64,000 bases of DNA. Source: Triangularia verruculosa (Eukaryota; Ascomycota; Sordariomycetes; Sordariales; Podosporaceae). The translations under genes were made by a program, and so were the position numbers. Below the pieces are notes generated by a model. It saw nothing but the letters and a program-made list of their open reading frames with translations, ran no database searches and was not told the DNA's origin. Each line of letters begins with the position of its first letter. The stretch's first letter is position 1. Positions 11,355-22,399 of this stretch are shown here, piece by piece. The stretch covers positions 1-64,000 of the forward strand of contig MU863892.1 in assembly GCA_033296885.1 (NCBI GenBank). Reading direction: 5' to 3'.

Positions 11355-12946
11355 TCACGCGTCTACAACCTTGATCTGAGCTGCTTTGGCAAAGTCTTCG
11401 GCTTCCTTTATGATCTATGATGGATGTGTTAGCGATGCTGACTGCAAGTTGACTGCAGACAACCTACCTCATCGTATTTGGTGACAGCTTCTTCAATGCC
11501 ATGGATGATGTTGGACTTCCGTATAGCTGCCAGCGGCGAGCTCGTTCCCTTCTCGATCTTCTCGATGGCCTTGATAACCGGGTCCAGGGATTCTCCCAGG
11601 TGGCGGAAGTTGTCCTGGATCAACCGGATCCCCTCGACTGCCTTTGTCATTCTGGTGATCAGGTCGCCAATTTGAGCTTCCAATGCCGTGACCGTGGTTT
11701 GGCACTGTTGAACATCTGCCGTATCCTTGTTCTGGGTGGACCACTTTTCCCACGCATCTTTGAAGTCTTTGAGCTTCTGAAACAAACCCAAAGCACCTGT
11801 AGGGCCACTGAGGAGAGTGGCCCAGAACTTCCAACCTTTGGGGTCTTCTTGCTCTTTCTGTGGAGACGAAGCAATCAGGGAATCAGCAACGTTCCTGAGA
11901 CGCGCTAGTGTCATGAAGTGAACGTACCAACTCGCGGGTGACCTTGTCCGCCTCGTCTTTGGCGTCCTTGAGTTTCTTTTGCAGGTCTGCCAGTTCGTGG
12001 TTCAAGTAGACCATTGCGTTGCTGTATTGCTTGCCTCCGGAATCGGTCACTGGGCTGAGATACTTCTGGTTCAGGGCAGTGACCAGGGTTTTGTTCTTCT
12101 CAGTCTCGTTGAGGAACTATTATCCATCCGATATGTCAGGCACAAGTTCATGTTCAGATGTGGGATCCAACACCAAAGTGAAACTGACATTCTGGAGCTG
12201 CGTCCGCAGCGTGTCACTCTGAGTTTCCTTCTCCTTGGCGTCAGATTTGAGCTCCTCCAGCCTTTCCTTGGCAAGCTCCTTCGCCGCTTCGAAGTCATCG
12301 TCAATGCTATCCTTGTTCTTGTACTTGTCCGACGTCAGCGTTTTCAGCTGCGCGCCGAGGCCGTCGTCCGCTCCGAGGGAGGTCTTGGCGTTGACGGCGT
12401 ATTTCTTCACCAGAGAGGCATACGAGACTGAAGAAAGGTCAGCCAGAATATTCTAGGGATGTGGGATACAGGCAACGCACAAACTGGTTCCATGGGCCCG
12501 CTGCTGAACTTGTGGCATGAGTCGGAAACAGCGACCAGGGCATTTTTGGTATCCTGAATACGCGGTCAGATTGTATCCTTCCCGGACAGGACGGCAAGCT
12601 GACGGACCTCAAAGATCTTGGGAAGGACCACCTCCAGCGGCTTGAATCGGGACTCTGGGAGCTTCTTCTGGAAGTCTGCATCGTTGTCGGGATAAAGCAT
12701 TCCGCACCACACGTACGATTGAATGGCTAAAGAGATACTTGTGTCAGCCCGGATATCAAAGACATGATTTCACCTGGGATTAGCTTTCGCACCGTAGAAT
12801 GGGCTCTTGTCGCCATTAAAAGACACCTTGCCGCCTGACTTCGCTTCCTTGAGGAAATGATCCGGGTACTTTTTGAGCTGATCTGCAAGGGCTTCTTGCA
12901 AAGCCTTGTCAGCTGCCTGGGGGTCATTTGTCCAGTCGGTCGCCAT
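11355..12946 (-). CDS. All-helical protein with central hydrophobic hairpin, possible alpha-pore-forming-like
   Basis: Spliced model of 422 aa with seven exons: 12774-12946, 12608-12737, 12481-12553, 12174-12427, 11928-12116, 11468-11857, 11355-11414. Introns are 36-70 nt with GT-AG ends, and all phases agree. The sequence is almost wholly long amphipathic helices (rich in Lys, Asp, Glu, Ala, Leu). A single uncharged stretch, FWATLLSGPTGALGLF (about residues 284-299), lies between helices. No signal peptide is seen. A long helical bundle with one hydrophobic hairpin is the plan of ClyA/HBL-type pore-forming proteins, but this is inference from shape; I do not recognise a specific family. It is transcribed away from the MACPF gene at 13799 with an 852-bp shared upstream region. 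It could instead be a coiled-coil structural protein. Confidence 0.6.
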
Positions 12947-13798
12947 GTTGAACGTGGAAGAGTGTGGAATGCAAAAGATTGAGTGCAATGGGTTGAAAGG
13001 TCAAAGCTTTGTAGATGATGCCAGATGATTGTGATGGATCTGGCTGAGGAGGAAATGCTACAGGTCGCTATATAACCTGTGAAAGCTGGGGGCCTGTCCT
13101 TGTATGGTCGTGCCATCGTCACGTCCACTACGTGAGACAAATTTCGGGAGGTCGCCGACCAGGTGGTCCCCGATGCTCGTACGCGCTCTGCCGACATTAC
13201 GGCCGTGACGTCGGATGTGGAGGCATTGTCGAGATTATGATTGAGCGGCTATCTGGAGTTTCAGCTCGATTGGCCGTGTTGACGTAACGGTGTCTTGAAT
13301 CTTGTACACGTGTGGATCATGTCGCGTTCTGCATACCTGTATGCCGCCAATCTTCGACGCGCTATGCGCAATACAAACTTGCTTACACTAGTGTATGTCT
13401 TAGGTGACGGGTACGGTAGTGGCCGTATCCGGGCACTCCCGCACTAGGTATGGTGTTTTTGTGAAGCTGAAGGGGCGCATATTGTCTCACTCTTAGCGTC
13501 GAGATTTGCACCGTGTGCAGCTGTCGACCTATCAATCAGAGTGATCGACACTCTGTGAATGCATGTCTTCGGGGTCCAGTGGTTGGATTTACGGCCTTTA
13601 TTTATTCTTGAAGCGCGGCTGGCGTCGAAAACTAGAGCGCGGTAGAGCGATTGGGTGAACAGAGGCCAGTACTTTGAGTTGATCTGACGTGGGTCGAAGC
13701 ACTGGCCATGTAATTAGAAGGATAAGAATGGCGTCTGTGAACCAAAAGGAGAGCTGAGTGCTCTTTCAAGCCATTGTCACACCCAAACCATCACCATC
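12947..13798. promoter_or_regulatory. Bidirectional intergenic region of the helical/MACPF pair
   Basis: 852 bp between the two divergent start codons. On the minus-strand side a TATA-like TATATA lies at 13069-13074, about 125 bp upstream of the helical gene. On the plus side TTTATTTATT near 13596 lies about 200 bp upstream of the MACPF gene. A shared control region would allow co-expression. No specific operator is recognised. Confidence 0.4.
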
Positions 13799-16200
13799 AT
13801 GGCCACCTTCCCCGACTTCCAAGTTCAGATTGAAAGCCCAGGCGGCGAGCCGTTTCCTTCCATCTCTAGCAAGACGCTGGGATCCGACCCGGACAAAGCA
13901 ACGCTGTCCAAGCTCAGAGGACTCTGCCGCATGTATGTCAGACATCCTTGGTGGCCACCGTCGGAATCTAACATGTCTTCTCTTCAGCCCCAAGAAGTAC
14001 GCCTTCAGCACAAATGGCAAAAACGCCCTCTCTGACAGCACGTCTCTCAACGAATACATCCATTTAACCCCCGAGGTATGATCCATCGTACCTAGAAACA
14101 ATGGTAGAACATAACTGACGACTTTTCCAGAATCTTGCCAGCCTTTTTCCTGAAGCAAAGACCACCGAGACGGGAGAGGGACCAGCAGCTCCCGATGCCG
14201 TCGAGAAGCCTCAGCCAAAGGGTGTTCCGTTCGTCACGATTCACCTCGTCTCCACGGTGCTGGAAAAAAAGCCACAGGAGAACCTGGCGCAGTCCACTGT
14301 GATCTCTGATCTCAAAAGTCTGCTTGGAAGCGCCGGTAAAGGAGTAGATGGCGGCAAGCTTGGCAACACGGCCGATTTGATGGGAAAGCTGGACTCTCTG
14401 CAGCAGGATTACAAAACCGCGGCTAGGTATGTTGTTTGCAGACGGTGAAACATTTGGCGGAAATGCTGACAGCGGTTGAAACTATGCAGCTCGAGGGACT
14501 ACACCGAACCTGCCGACTTGACCGAAACGCAGTGGGAGAATATTCTGTTCAACAACCGGATCCTGCATGGGTACACTCATATTCCAGGAACAGGGCTGTT
14601 GGCTAAGGCTCCTAAACGAGGTATGTTGATTGAGATAACCTGTGAAGTCCTGATGGCTGATGACAAAAGCCTTCTCCATCCGTCGTCCGCTTCAGGCACC
14701 CTCGCCCGATCTCGGTGAAGTAGCGAAGACTCCAGTGCCAGAGGCGAAGGCACTCGACAACTCCAACGGCGAGAAGAAGGTTGTGAAGGAATATCTGGTT
14801 TGTGGGACCCCATTCTAGCCATATCCCACATGTAGGTAACTGACATGGGTCCAAACAGAACACTGTCCCAGGCATTCCATCTTTCTACATCGATGACGAC
14901 TCCAAAGTCAGCGTCACGGAAACCAAGACTGCTTTCCAACGATCCATGGCGCGGGAAGGGTTCAGCTCAACCGCCATCGAAGCGAATGCGTCAGTCACGA
15001 ACCCTCCACTTGTCATATACATCTGGCTAAACATTGTACAGGAGCGGGAGCCCGTTCGGCAAGTCAATCTCTGCGTCTGCAGCACTCTCCGACGAGAATT
15101 CCTTTAGCAAGAAGAGTCTCACCGAGAAAACGGACTTCACCTTGGAGGTCGCTTACAAGGTATGCAATGACATAGGTTGCTGTGCAGTAAGTTGCATAAA
15201 GCACTAACCCTGTCTACAGTTTCCCCGCGTAGCCATCGACCTGTCGCCACGGTACCTGCAGCTGTCCGATGAGTGCGAGGAGGCAATCAAGAACATCAAG
15301 AGCGACTTTGACAAGATCCAATTCGTCAATGACTACGGTAAGCGGTCTTCTTTCATGTTCCAAACTGGTTCCATCAGCTCATACTGCGAAATAGGTGACG
15401 CATTTCCTACGAAGGTCGTGCTTGGTGGTTTCCTGCGCAGCAGCCGGAAAGTCCAAGTCCAAACCGACGAGCAGCTCGAGGCAGCCAAGGAGGAAACCAA
15501 GAAGGCCGCTGGCCTTGGTTTCGCATCGCCCCAAGTGAGCTTTGGGATGAACTACGCCAAAACCACTAGCGACACCAACACGACCAGCTCTGGTCAGACG
15601 ATCGGAAATGCCGCCTTGACGTGGGAGGCTCGCGGAGGAGACACCGTTCTTTGTTCCAAGTGAGTTCTTGCTTCACCCCCTGTCAGAACATTCCCGTAAG
15701 CTCACCGTCATATAGCCCATCTGCGTGGGCGTCAACCGTGAAGGATTACCGGTACTGGCGAATCACCGAGGTAAGCTTCCACTTGCACGTCAATGAGTTT
15801 TTCCTTGCTCTAACAAACTGCGATGCATCAGCAATCTCAAACCGTGTCCCTGGTTCGCATCATCGGGGGCATCGATCCCAACATGGCGCACAAAGTGGAA
15901 TTTCCGAATCAGAACGACAAGCTTCCCGACAATGGAGACATGTCTGAACTCATCGACAAGGCGTCTAATCTCCTCGCGGGACCGTCAACCTCGATGCCGA
16001 TGGAAATTGTCACCAAGGCCTATCAGAAGGATGCTGATAAGAAGGAATACAATGCGTGGTTGAAGAAGGAGCAAGTCGCTGACTACGATGTCGTGGAGAT
16101 TACGGAACCGGCCACCCCATGGGAGAAACTGAGCGATGAACGGAAGACTTACTATATCATTTATGTCTACAAGGTGAAGGACCCGAAGGTTTTCTCTTGA
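13799..16200 (+). CDS. MACPF (membrane attack complex/perforin) domain protein
   Basis: Spliced model of 610 aa with eleven exons: 13799-13932, 13988-14075, 14131-14426, 14490-14620, 14670-14797, 14859-14989, 15042-15159, 15220-15337, 15395-15659, 15716-15770, 15832-16200. All introns are short GT-AG and every phase agrees. The key evidence is the segment NDYGDAFPTKVVLGGFL (about 379-395), which fits the MACPF core Y-G-T-H-x-x-x-x-x-x-L-G-G, here with Asp-Ala instead of Thr-His. A charged helical stretch and then a Gly/Ser/Thr-rich segment follow, as in the second membrane-insertion cluster. No signal peptide is visible. MACPF proteins oligomerise and insert beta-hairpins into membranes; many fungal ones act with a partner. 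The divergent helical gene is the obvious candidate partner. Confidence 0.72.
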
Positions 16201-16826
16201 GCGTTGAGAACGTCGTCATTTGATGCACAGGTCGGGCCGTGTAGGTAGGCGTTTTAGCTCTAGACCTCTCGAGGGTAGTTGAAGTTGTCAATCTCATAGT
16301 CATTCATCAGGCACATTAAGGTAGGAGGAGAGGTGGCTGTTGATACTTTTGAAGATGGGAGTCCGGAGCAATCACCCCTCGGGAATAGTTTCAGACTGAC
16401 CTTTGAGGTGCTGGACATTCACTTGCCGATGTTGTTGATGTTTGGATGAAGGCGAAGCACCTTCGTTATAAATGAAACGGGAGGCATCCGAGCTAGGTAA
16501 CGAAAGATATCGCCATACTTACTGTAACAACGCCTCCCGACTCCGGCGCTCGCCATCCGATCGAGGAGCGTGCCTTGCGGCCGTGTGAAAAGTGGGGGTT
16601 TGACTAAGACCTTAGACCTTAGGAGAGCTCTGGAGGGTACGGGACCGGAATATTTGGGTAGGCAAGTATAGAAGTGTTATAGCTGGACATGTTTTTCTGT
16701 TCGTATCTTCCCTTTCGATACAATTCAAGGCGATGGTGTACCGATGGCTGAAGTGGCCCTGAAGAATTGCATAAATGATTTCCGAGACCGCGGGAGTAGA
16801 TAGTGGCAAGTGTTTCCAAGACCCGT
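16201..16826. other. Intergenic region between converging genes
   Basis: About 630 bp holding the 3' ends of the MACPF and DUF4246 genes. Short frames at 16612-16876 have no family features. No further gene is seen. Confidence 0.5.
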
Positions 16827-18905
16827 CTAATGCTCACAAAAGCTATACTCCTTGTCCCTCCACGTCGAGTCGGCATTCTTTATAAACCCAGACCTCTCCT
16901 TCATCAACTCCAGACGATGGTCCTCAGCCTCCTTCCTGGTCATCGGCAACGCATCTCCCAACTCCTTACGCACCATCGCCACCAGCTCAGGGGGCAATTT
17001 CGCCCCCGAAGCCACTTTACCACTCGCCATAGCCTCAGCAAGTTGCTCCTTTGCCAAACCCTTCTCAAGCAAAAGCTGGGCCATCTCCGCCGGGATCTTG
17101 CCCTTAGACTCAGAGTCAGCTGAGCCGGCCTGGCGGCGGAAGGCTAGATCAGCCCACCATTCAGCTTGCTGAGGCGGGACGTTGGCCGTGCTGATGATCC
17201 TCGTGAAGGGATCAACAAGCCAAAGAGCAATGAAGCGCCTATGCCCCGGTTTGGTCGGATCAGCAAGCTTGAACCCAGAGACGCGATGGTGGAATACGTT
17301 GGGAAAAGCAAGCATCCTGCCCTGAGGAGTGAGCACGCTGCCGTAGTGCTGAAGACAAGCCGAGCCGGCTCCAGAACCGAAGAAAGCGCCGTAGACGCTT
17401 TGCATCCAGTGATAGCCGTCTTGTCCGATGTTCTCAAACGGGCCGTCGTCTTGAAGATAATCGTCTGTGCAGGTGCGGAACTCGAGGTGGCTCTCGGTGA
17501 TGTTTTCCGAGTCGAGGTAGTACAGCGCGGTGCCGACAATGTGCTCGTTCATCATGCCCTCGACGTGCCAGCCACCAGCCGGGAACTCTGGCTTCTCCGG
17601 AGTAAGCTCGATGGAAGCCATCTTGACAATAATCTGAAGACCGGTGTCCTTGAATTTGCGGCGGAGGGTTCTCTTTGGTATGACGTCGTACTTCACTTCG
17701 GATATTTTGGACAAGGGCGGTGGTGGAGGGAAGACAGGCTCGCCTTTGTCGTCTTCGTCTTCGTCACTCTCCTCCTCCGCATCTTCCTCTCCCAAGCCTT
17801 CCTCGTCCGGATTATGCATCTGCCCGTTTCCGACTCTCCCGACCTCCTTTTTGCTTTTTTTGCTGGCCGAAGATTCCTTGGGCATCCAAAGCTCCTTGTT
17901 TTCGTCATCAGGATTCTCAGGGATCATGCGAGGTTCCGTGCGGCCGGCGGCGATAGACTTCCAACCACCATGGATCTGAGTCAGGCATTGATCCCACATG
18001 GGCAGGGCCGTCTCAATCAGTTGTTCCAAGCTTCGGTAGATACCCTTGTACTTGACTGGGTGCAGGTTGTTGACATAACTGGTGAATTTCACCCCACCCT
18101 CTTCGGTGAACTTGACGTTTGCCGGTAGCCACTGGTAGTCGTCGGACCAATAGCTGTATTCAATGTTTCTCCCGAACGTGGACCTTTCAACGTTTGTCTG
18201 GGCACGGGTTTCGACCCACTTGGGGATGACAATACCCTTGCCAGCCCATTTATCGATGGCATCCTCCACTCCGACGACCTCGTCCTCGAAGAAACGCGAA
18301 CGACCGTAGACCAAGGGATACATGGATGGGTGGACAAGGTCTTGGACCTTTTCGTTCGTATTAGGATGCCAGTCAGGATTGGCTGCTTGATCGGCCTGTA
18401 GACGATCAAAACCGTCTTTCAGAGCAGCCTGAAGTTGAGGAGACACGAGAGTGTCCGACTTGGCAGCCATGTAGCTGGCATCGAGGGTGGGAAGGATGGA
18501 TGTCTTCTTGAAGTACTCGGCTTTGTGGCGGAGCTCCTCGATGCAGTAGTCGACCGAGGCCTGATCGAGAACGTTTTTGGCTCTTTTTGGGTACCGACTG
18601 CGTTCTCTTGATGAGTCGCGTTGGATGTGGTCGACGCGATTCCAGAGGTCCTCTTCAGGCCAGGCCAGAGCCTCCTTGCGCCACTTGTCGGCGATGGCAT
18701 GGTCAAAGACCTTGATGTGCCAATCAGGCTTGTCGGACAAGCGGTCCATGACTAGCATCATAGCCACCTCCCGGACCGTAATTGGCCAGGATTTTCTCAT
18801 GCAGTCTGGATGGATGCCCATGGGGTATTCGATGGCATTGTCATCGGGGAAGTGTCGCAGGTCCAGCTTCCAGCCAGGATAGCCCTTTACTTCCTTTTCT
18901 TCCAT
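16827..18905 (-). CDS. DUF4246 family protein, probable Fe(II)/2-oxoglutarate oxygenase-like
   Basis: Intronless, 692 aa. The family is recognised by GWHVEGMMNEHIVGTALYYL (445-464) and HRVSGFKLADPTKPGHRRF followed by ALWLVDPF near 560-590. The H447-x-E449 pair, a later His and an Arg-containing strand match the layout of the double-stranded beta-helix oxygenases. That catalytic role is inference; the family is officially of unknown function. A Lys/Ser-rich then acidic linker (about 345-390, ending in PVFPPPPPLSK) separates an N-terminal helical half from the core. Length is usual for the family. No signal or membrane segment is seen. The large antisense frame at 17166-18128 is a shadow. Confidence 0.85.
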   Translation of the reverse strand: MEEKEVKGYPGWKLDLRHFPDDNAIEYPMGIHPDCMRKSWPITVREVAMMLVMDRLSDKPDWHIKVFDHAIADKWRKEALAWPEEDLWNRVDHIQRDSSRERSRYPKRAKNVLDQASVDYCIEELRHKAEYFKKTSILPTLDASYMAAKSDTLVSPQLQAALKDGFDRLQADQAANPDWHPNTNEKVQDLVHPSMYPLVYGRSRFFEDEVVGVEDAIDKWAGKGIVIPKWVETRAQTNVERSTFGRNIEYSYWSDDYQWLPANVKFTEEGGVKFTSYVNNLHPVKYKGIYRSLEQLIETALPMWDQCLTQIHGGWKSIAAGRTEPRMIPENPDDENKELWMPKESSASKKSKKEVGRVGNGQMHNPDEEGLGEEDAEEESDEDEDDKGEPVFPPPPPLSKISEVKYDVIPKRTLRRKFKDTGLQIIVKMASIELTPEKPEFPAGGWHVEGMMNEHIVGTALYYLDSENITESHLEFRTCTDDYLQDDGPFENIGQDGYHWMQSVYGAFFGSGAGSACLQHYGSVLTPQGRMLAFPNVFHHRVSGFKLADPTKPGHRRFIALWLVDPFTRIISTANVPPQQAEWWADLAFRRQAGSADSESKGKIPAEMAQLLLEKGLAKEQLAEAMASGKVASGAKLPPELVAMVRKELGDALPMTRKEAEDHRLELMKERSGFIKNADSTWRDKEYSFCEH

Positions 18906-20062
18906 GTTGAAGGCTGGTTCGTCGAGGTAACGGCGTGATGCAGAATTGGCTGTCTGGGAGTCGAAGTGAAGAATGTCTTGACAGTCAGAAGTCGTCCAAT
19001 ATTTAACATGCTGACGGCGACGTGGTGTGGTTCTTGCGTCCCCTCATGATTGGATGGAGTTGTTGCTGTGCCTGAGGTCTGCCTGCTGGAGTGGGGATAA
19101 TGCGGAAGTTAGTGCCGTTCTGCCTGGCCTGCCTGACTTTGTGGGGTGGTATCAATGGGGGAGTTGACAGGGGTCTTCGCGACTCTTCCGAGCGTTCAAT
19201 GATACCTCATATGGAAATGGGTTCTTTTTTATATACAAAGAAGCTAAATACCTCATGCATAAAAAGGATTGGACATTATCTTAACTATAACTAAAAAGGC
19301 CCACCAAGAAGGGCCTCGAAGTAGTAGAAGATCAAGTAACACTGCTTGAAACAGGCAGCCATGTACTCCTTCTTATCGCCACCGCAATCTTCAAAGTCAG
19401 AGTTATGACTCTGATTCCCCTCGGAAACTTCGACCACCTCGAAATCTAGACCACCGCAGTCAGGTCCGATATCACCTATCCTAAATCCAAGTTGAAGAAG
19501 CCCAACAGATGCAATTTCCTTACCCTATGTAGAGCCCGGGAACCTCTCAGGAACTTAGTTAAAGCACACATCCCTTCTGCGTTGTTGTGCAACAAACCTT
19601 CTTGTGGCTCTCAAAGTAAGGTACCTCGTGGCCTCCAGCAACATTCCGGATAGAGGCTGAAGGGAATAAGACACCTGACCAAGTTCTCACAAGCCCTGGA
19701 AAAAACCCTAAGCAAAATGCCCGAGGCTTCCAAAAGAATTGGCCATGAGAAGCCTGAAGCAAGCCACTTGGGCTTTCAACACGCCGGTTCGGGGACATAG
19801 CAGCCTCAATAAAGTGGAGTGCGCGGCGGGTATCTACTGTGTGCATCAGAGCCACACTAAGATTGCAGAGACCATTCCAAAAGGGCATGAATTACAACAT
19901 TCGCATAAATTATGTGAAAAGAATTGGTATTATCATGTCATCAGCCGCCATGTTATAAATACATGAAGGGTAAGGCGTCTGATCTAAGTGTCTGTCCGTT
20001 GTGTTTAATGCGTGTTGTTCTGTTTATTATCATTTTTTATGTTGTCCAAATCACCCACTCCA
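18906..20062. other. Intergenic region
   Basis: About 1.16 kb. It contains an AT-rich stretch near 19200-19300 and short frames with no recognisable domain. No gene is supported. Confidence 0.5.
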
Positions 20063-21331
20063 TTACTCGGCATCAAGTGGCGCACGGGGTGGGGTATCAT
20101 TGACCTGGATACCACCACGCTTCTTCTCATGGCTGTCAGGCATGGGAAGGGCCCATCCGCCCTCGCCCTCTGGTGTCGCGAGCCAGAGTCTGAGAAGATG
20201 TCTTCTGGGAGCGGGTGGAGCAAAGTCTGTTCGTAAAGGTTAGCATGTGAACATTCCAATGTTTTGTGGATTGGAAAAAAGAAACTTACCCTTGTAGGCA
20301 GTGCGAGCATGGAGCAAGTGGGCATTACTCAAAAACTGAATGTCTCCAACCTCCAAAACCATGTGCAGAGCCTCCTGCTGGCAGGTGGCCTCGAGCACCT
20401 TGAGGGCATGAAGCTGGTCCTCGCTGAGAGGAGGAATGAGACCCTTGTCGGAGAATCTAGCCAAAGACTTGACGTAATAGGGGTCCCACTTGCAGTAGAG
20501 ACGGCCCTGGCCGCCATTCTCAATGTAGACAATGGGCTGGCGGACCCACTCCTCCTGCCCCTCACTGACCTCGCCCTTGCGGTCAAAGTACCAGATTGGC
20601 TTCGTCAAAGTCTCAGCAACATCAGGGTGCTCCTTCTGAAGAATGTTCCACACGTTATGAACCGAGACGATGTCGCTTTCACCACCCTCCTGAGCGCGGT
20701 GGACGCACAGGAGACCGACGATGTCACCATCATCGGCGTGGAAGAACTGACGAGCGGCAGTGCGGTAGATGCGGACGGTGTGGATCTGGGTCGGGTCATC
20801 ACCGACGTCCTTGACGTGCCCGAGGACGTGGCCGCGGCCGTTCTGGGAGACGAAGTATCCAAGGTAGGTGCCGAGACCCATGTAGGCGACGGCGTTCTTC
20901 TCTGGGCCCCAGACATCTGCAGGAAAGCGCTTGAAGAGGATGAAGCCTTTGCCGTTGAGCAGGTCTTCCCGGAGGTTGGTCAGGACTTTGCCGAGCTTTG
21001 GGAGGATGAAGTTCTCCTTGGAGATGCCGGTGAGAGGAGTGCCGCTGGCAATGAAGGCATCGGCTGTGGAGGAGAGCTCGGCAACTTCCTCGTCAGTAAA
21101 GGGGTGTACCCAGCGCTCGGGGTTGTTAATAAAGTCGTCGCGCTTCCATACGGTGCGGCCTGCGATCTCCCTGGGAAACTCAGAGTAGGGCTTCAGGACG
21201 TCGTAGAGCGGGGAATGCTGGCCAGATGTCCTGATACCATCGGGAAAGATATGGCGAGGGGCTTCGTTGTTGTTCTTGGCGACTTGGGGAAGACGAGCAA
21301 CAGGCTCTTCTACTAGGAGTCCGGGGGCCAT
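20063..21331 (-). CDS. TauD/TfdA-type Fe(II)/2-oxoglutarate dioxygenase (copy 1)
   Basis: Two exons, 20290-21331 and 20063-20226, with a 63-nt intron; 401 aa. The metal-binding motif is QFFHADDGD (H198, D200), the distal His lies in NAHLLHARTAYKG (H341), and after the intron RRHLLRLWLATPEG supplies the Arg expected to bind 2-oxoglutarate. Family members hydroxylate small substrates, often sulfonates, carboxylates or amino-acid derivatives; the substrate here is unknown. The N-terminal 60 residues precede a segment W-x-R-D-D-F typical of fungal members. It has no signal peptide, so it is probably cytosolic. A TTATAA box at about 21439 lies roughly 110 bp upstream. Confidence 0.88.
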
Positions 21332-22399
21332 TGCGTCTGTGATCCGTGGGGAGATGACTTGGAAGTGGTAGGGTGGTGACTGCCAAAGAAACTGATTTGA
21401 TACGAACGCGTGTGACGTTGGAGGTTCACATATCTGACTTATAAGTAGATGGCGTCTTCGATGGACCTCAGGATCTTGTCGATTGCGTGATCATCCCAGC
21501 GCTGAATCCAAGAGGCTACCATCTGCAACGGGCTGGTGTTCCATTGGAAGAAGGCCACGATGCAGGCGCCCGTCCGCTCCCGGGTAACATCGGTGCTGGG
21601 CATTGGGTTACTCAAGAGGAAGGAGCTTTGGCAGATTACGATATCGATTTGGGGGATGGCGTGCTCAAAAGCCGATGACGTGAAGGCTTAAGCGCTATCG
21701 CCCCGCAATGCCAATGGCGCTATGCCCCCTTAGAGCAGCGGGATCAAAGGCACGAAGGGGTAAACCAACGCTGTCTTGCTGTTCCCGCCGTGATATTCGG
21801 GCTTCGGGATCTGAGTGTGTCCTTTGTTAGATCTGGAGAAACTTTGGTGAAGAGGCTTGGCGGAGTAGATGTGGGTGTCGAAAGCGGTGTTAGTGGCGGG
21901 GGTTAGGGTTGGGGCCCATCTCGGCTTTGTCTGGTGACAGTGCCTTCCTATGGCCCCTGCCGAGCAGGGGACAGTGGAAAAAGAGCTCCGGCAAGCTGCA
22001 TGTGAGGGGTTAGTGGATGCTGGTGTACCTTAACTGAGGGGTCTTGAGGATTCTTTGCTCACGAAGTGGAGAGTCTGGCAGAATTCCTCGAGCCACACAC
22101 CAGCCAAGGCCCTCAAGTAAAGGAAATGAAAGCTGGAACCCTCTCAAGAGAGGGCTACGCTTCGTTGAGCTTAATGCCTCTCAGGCTTTTGACCATCTAT
22201 CTGTAACACTAAGACTTTTAAATCCCACCTGAGGTCTGACGGCCGAATGCCACAAAAGAAGTGCTGGTACACATTATTAATTATTTACCCCATTTTGTCA
22301 GTGGTACAACAAACGTGTGCAACCCATCTTGTCACCCTTACCTTCGCCCCCCAACCTGCCCTCCCATTGTTGTTGTCTTTTCAAGCATCTATTCCGACC
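21332..22399. other. Intergenic region
   Basis: About 1.07 kb holding the TauD copy 1 promoter and the 3' flank of the mannosidase gene. Frames at 21487-21678 and 22044-22232 are short and featureless. No gene is supported. Confidence 0.5.

Noticed and set aside
17166..18128. 320-codon plus-strand open frame
   Set aside because: Exact antisense of the DUF4246 gene, with no family features; long shadow frames are common opposite GC-rich genes.
20264..21316. 350-codon plus-strand open frame
   Set aside because: Antisense shadow of TauD dioxygenase copy 1, which has clear motifs and splice sites.
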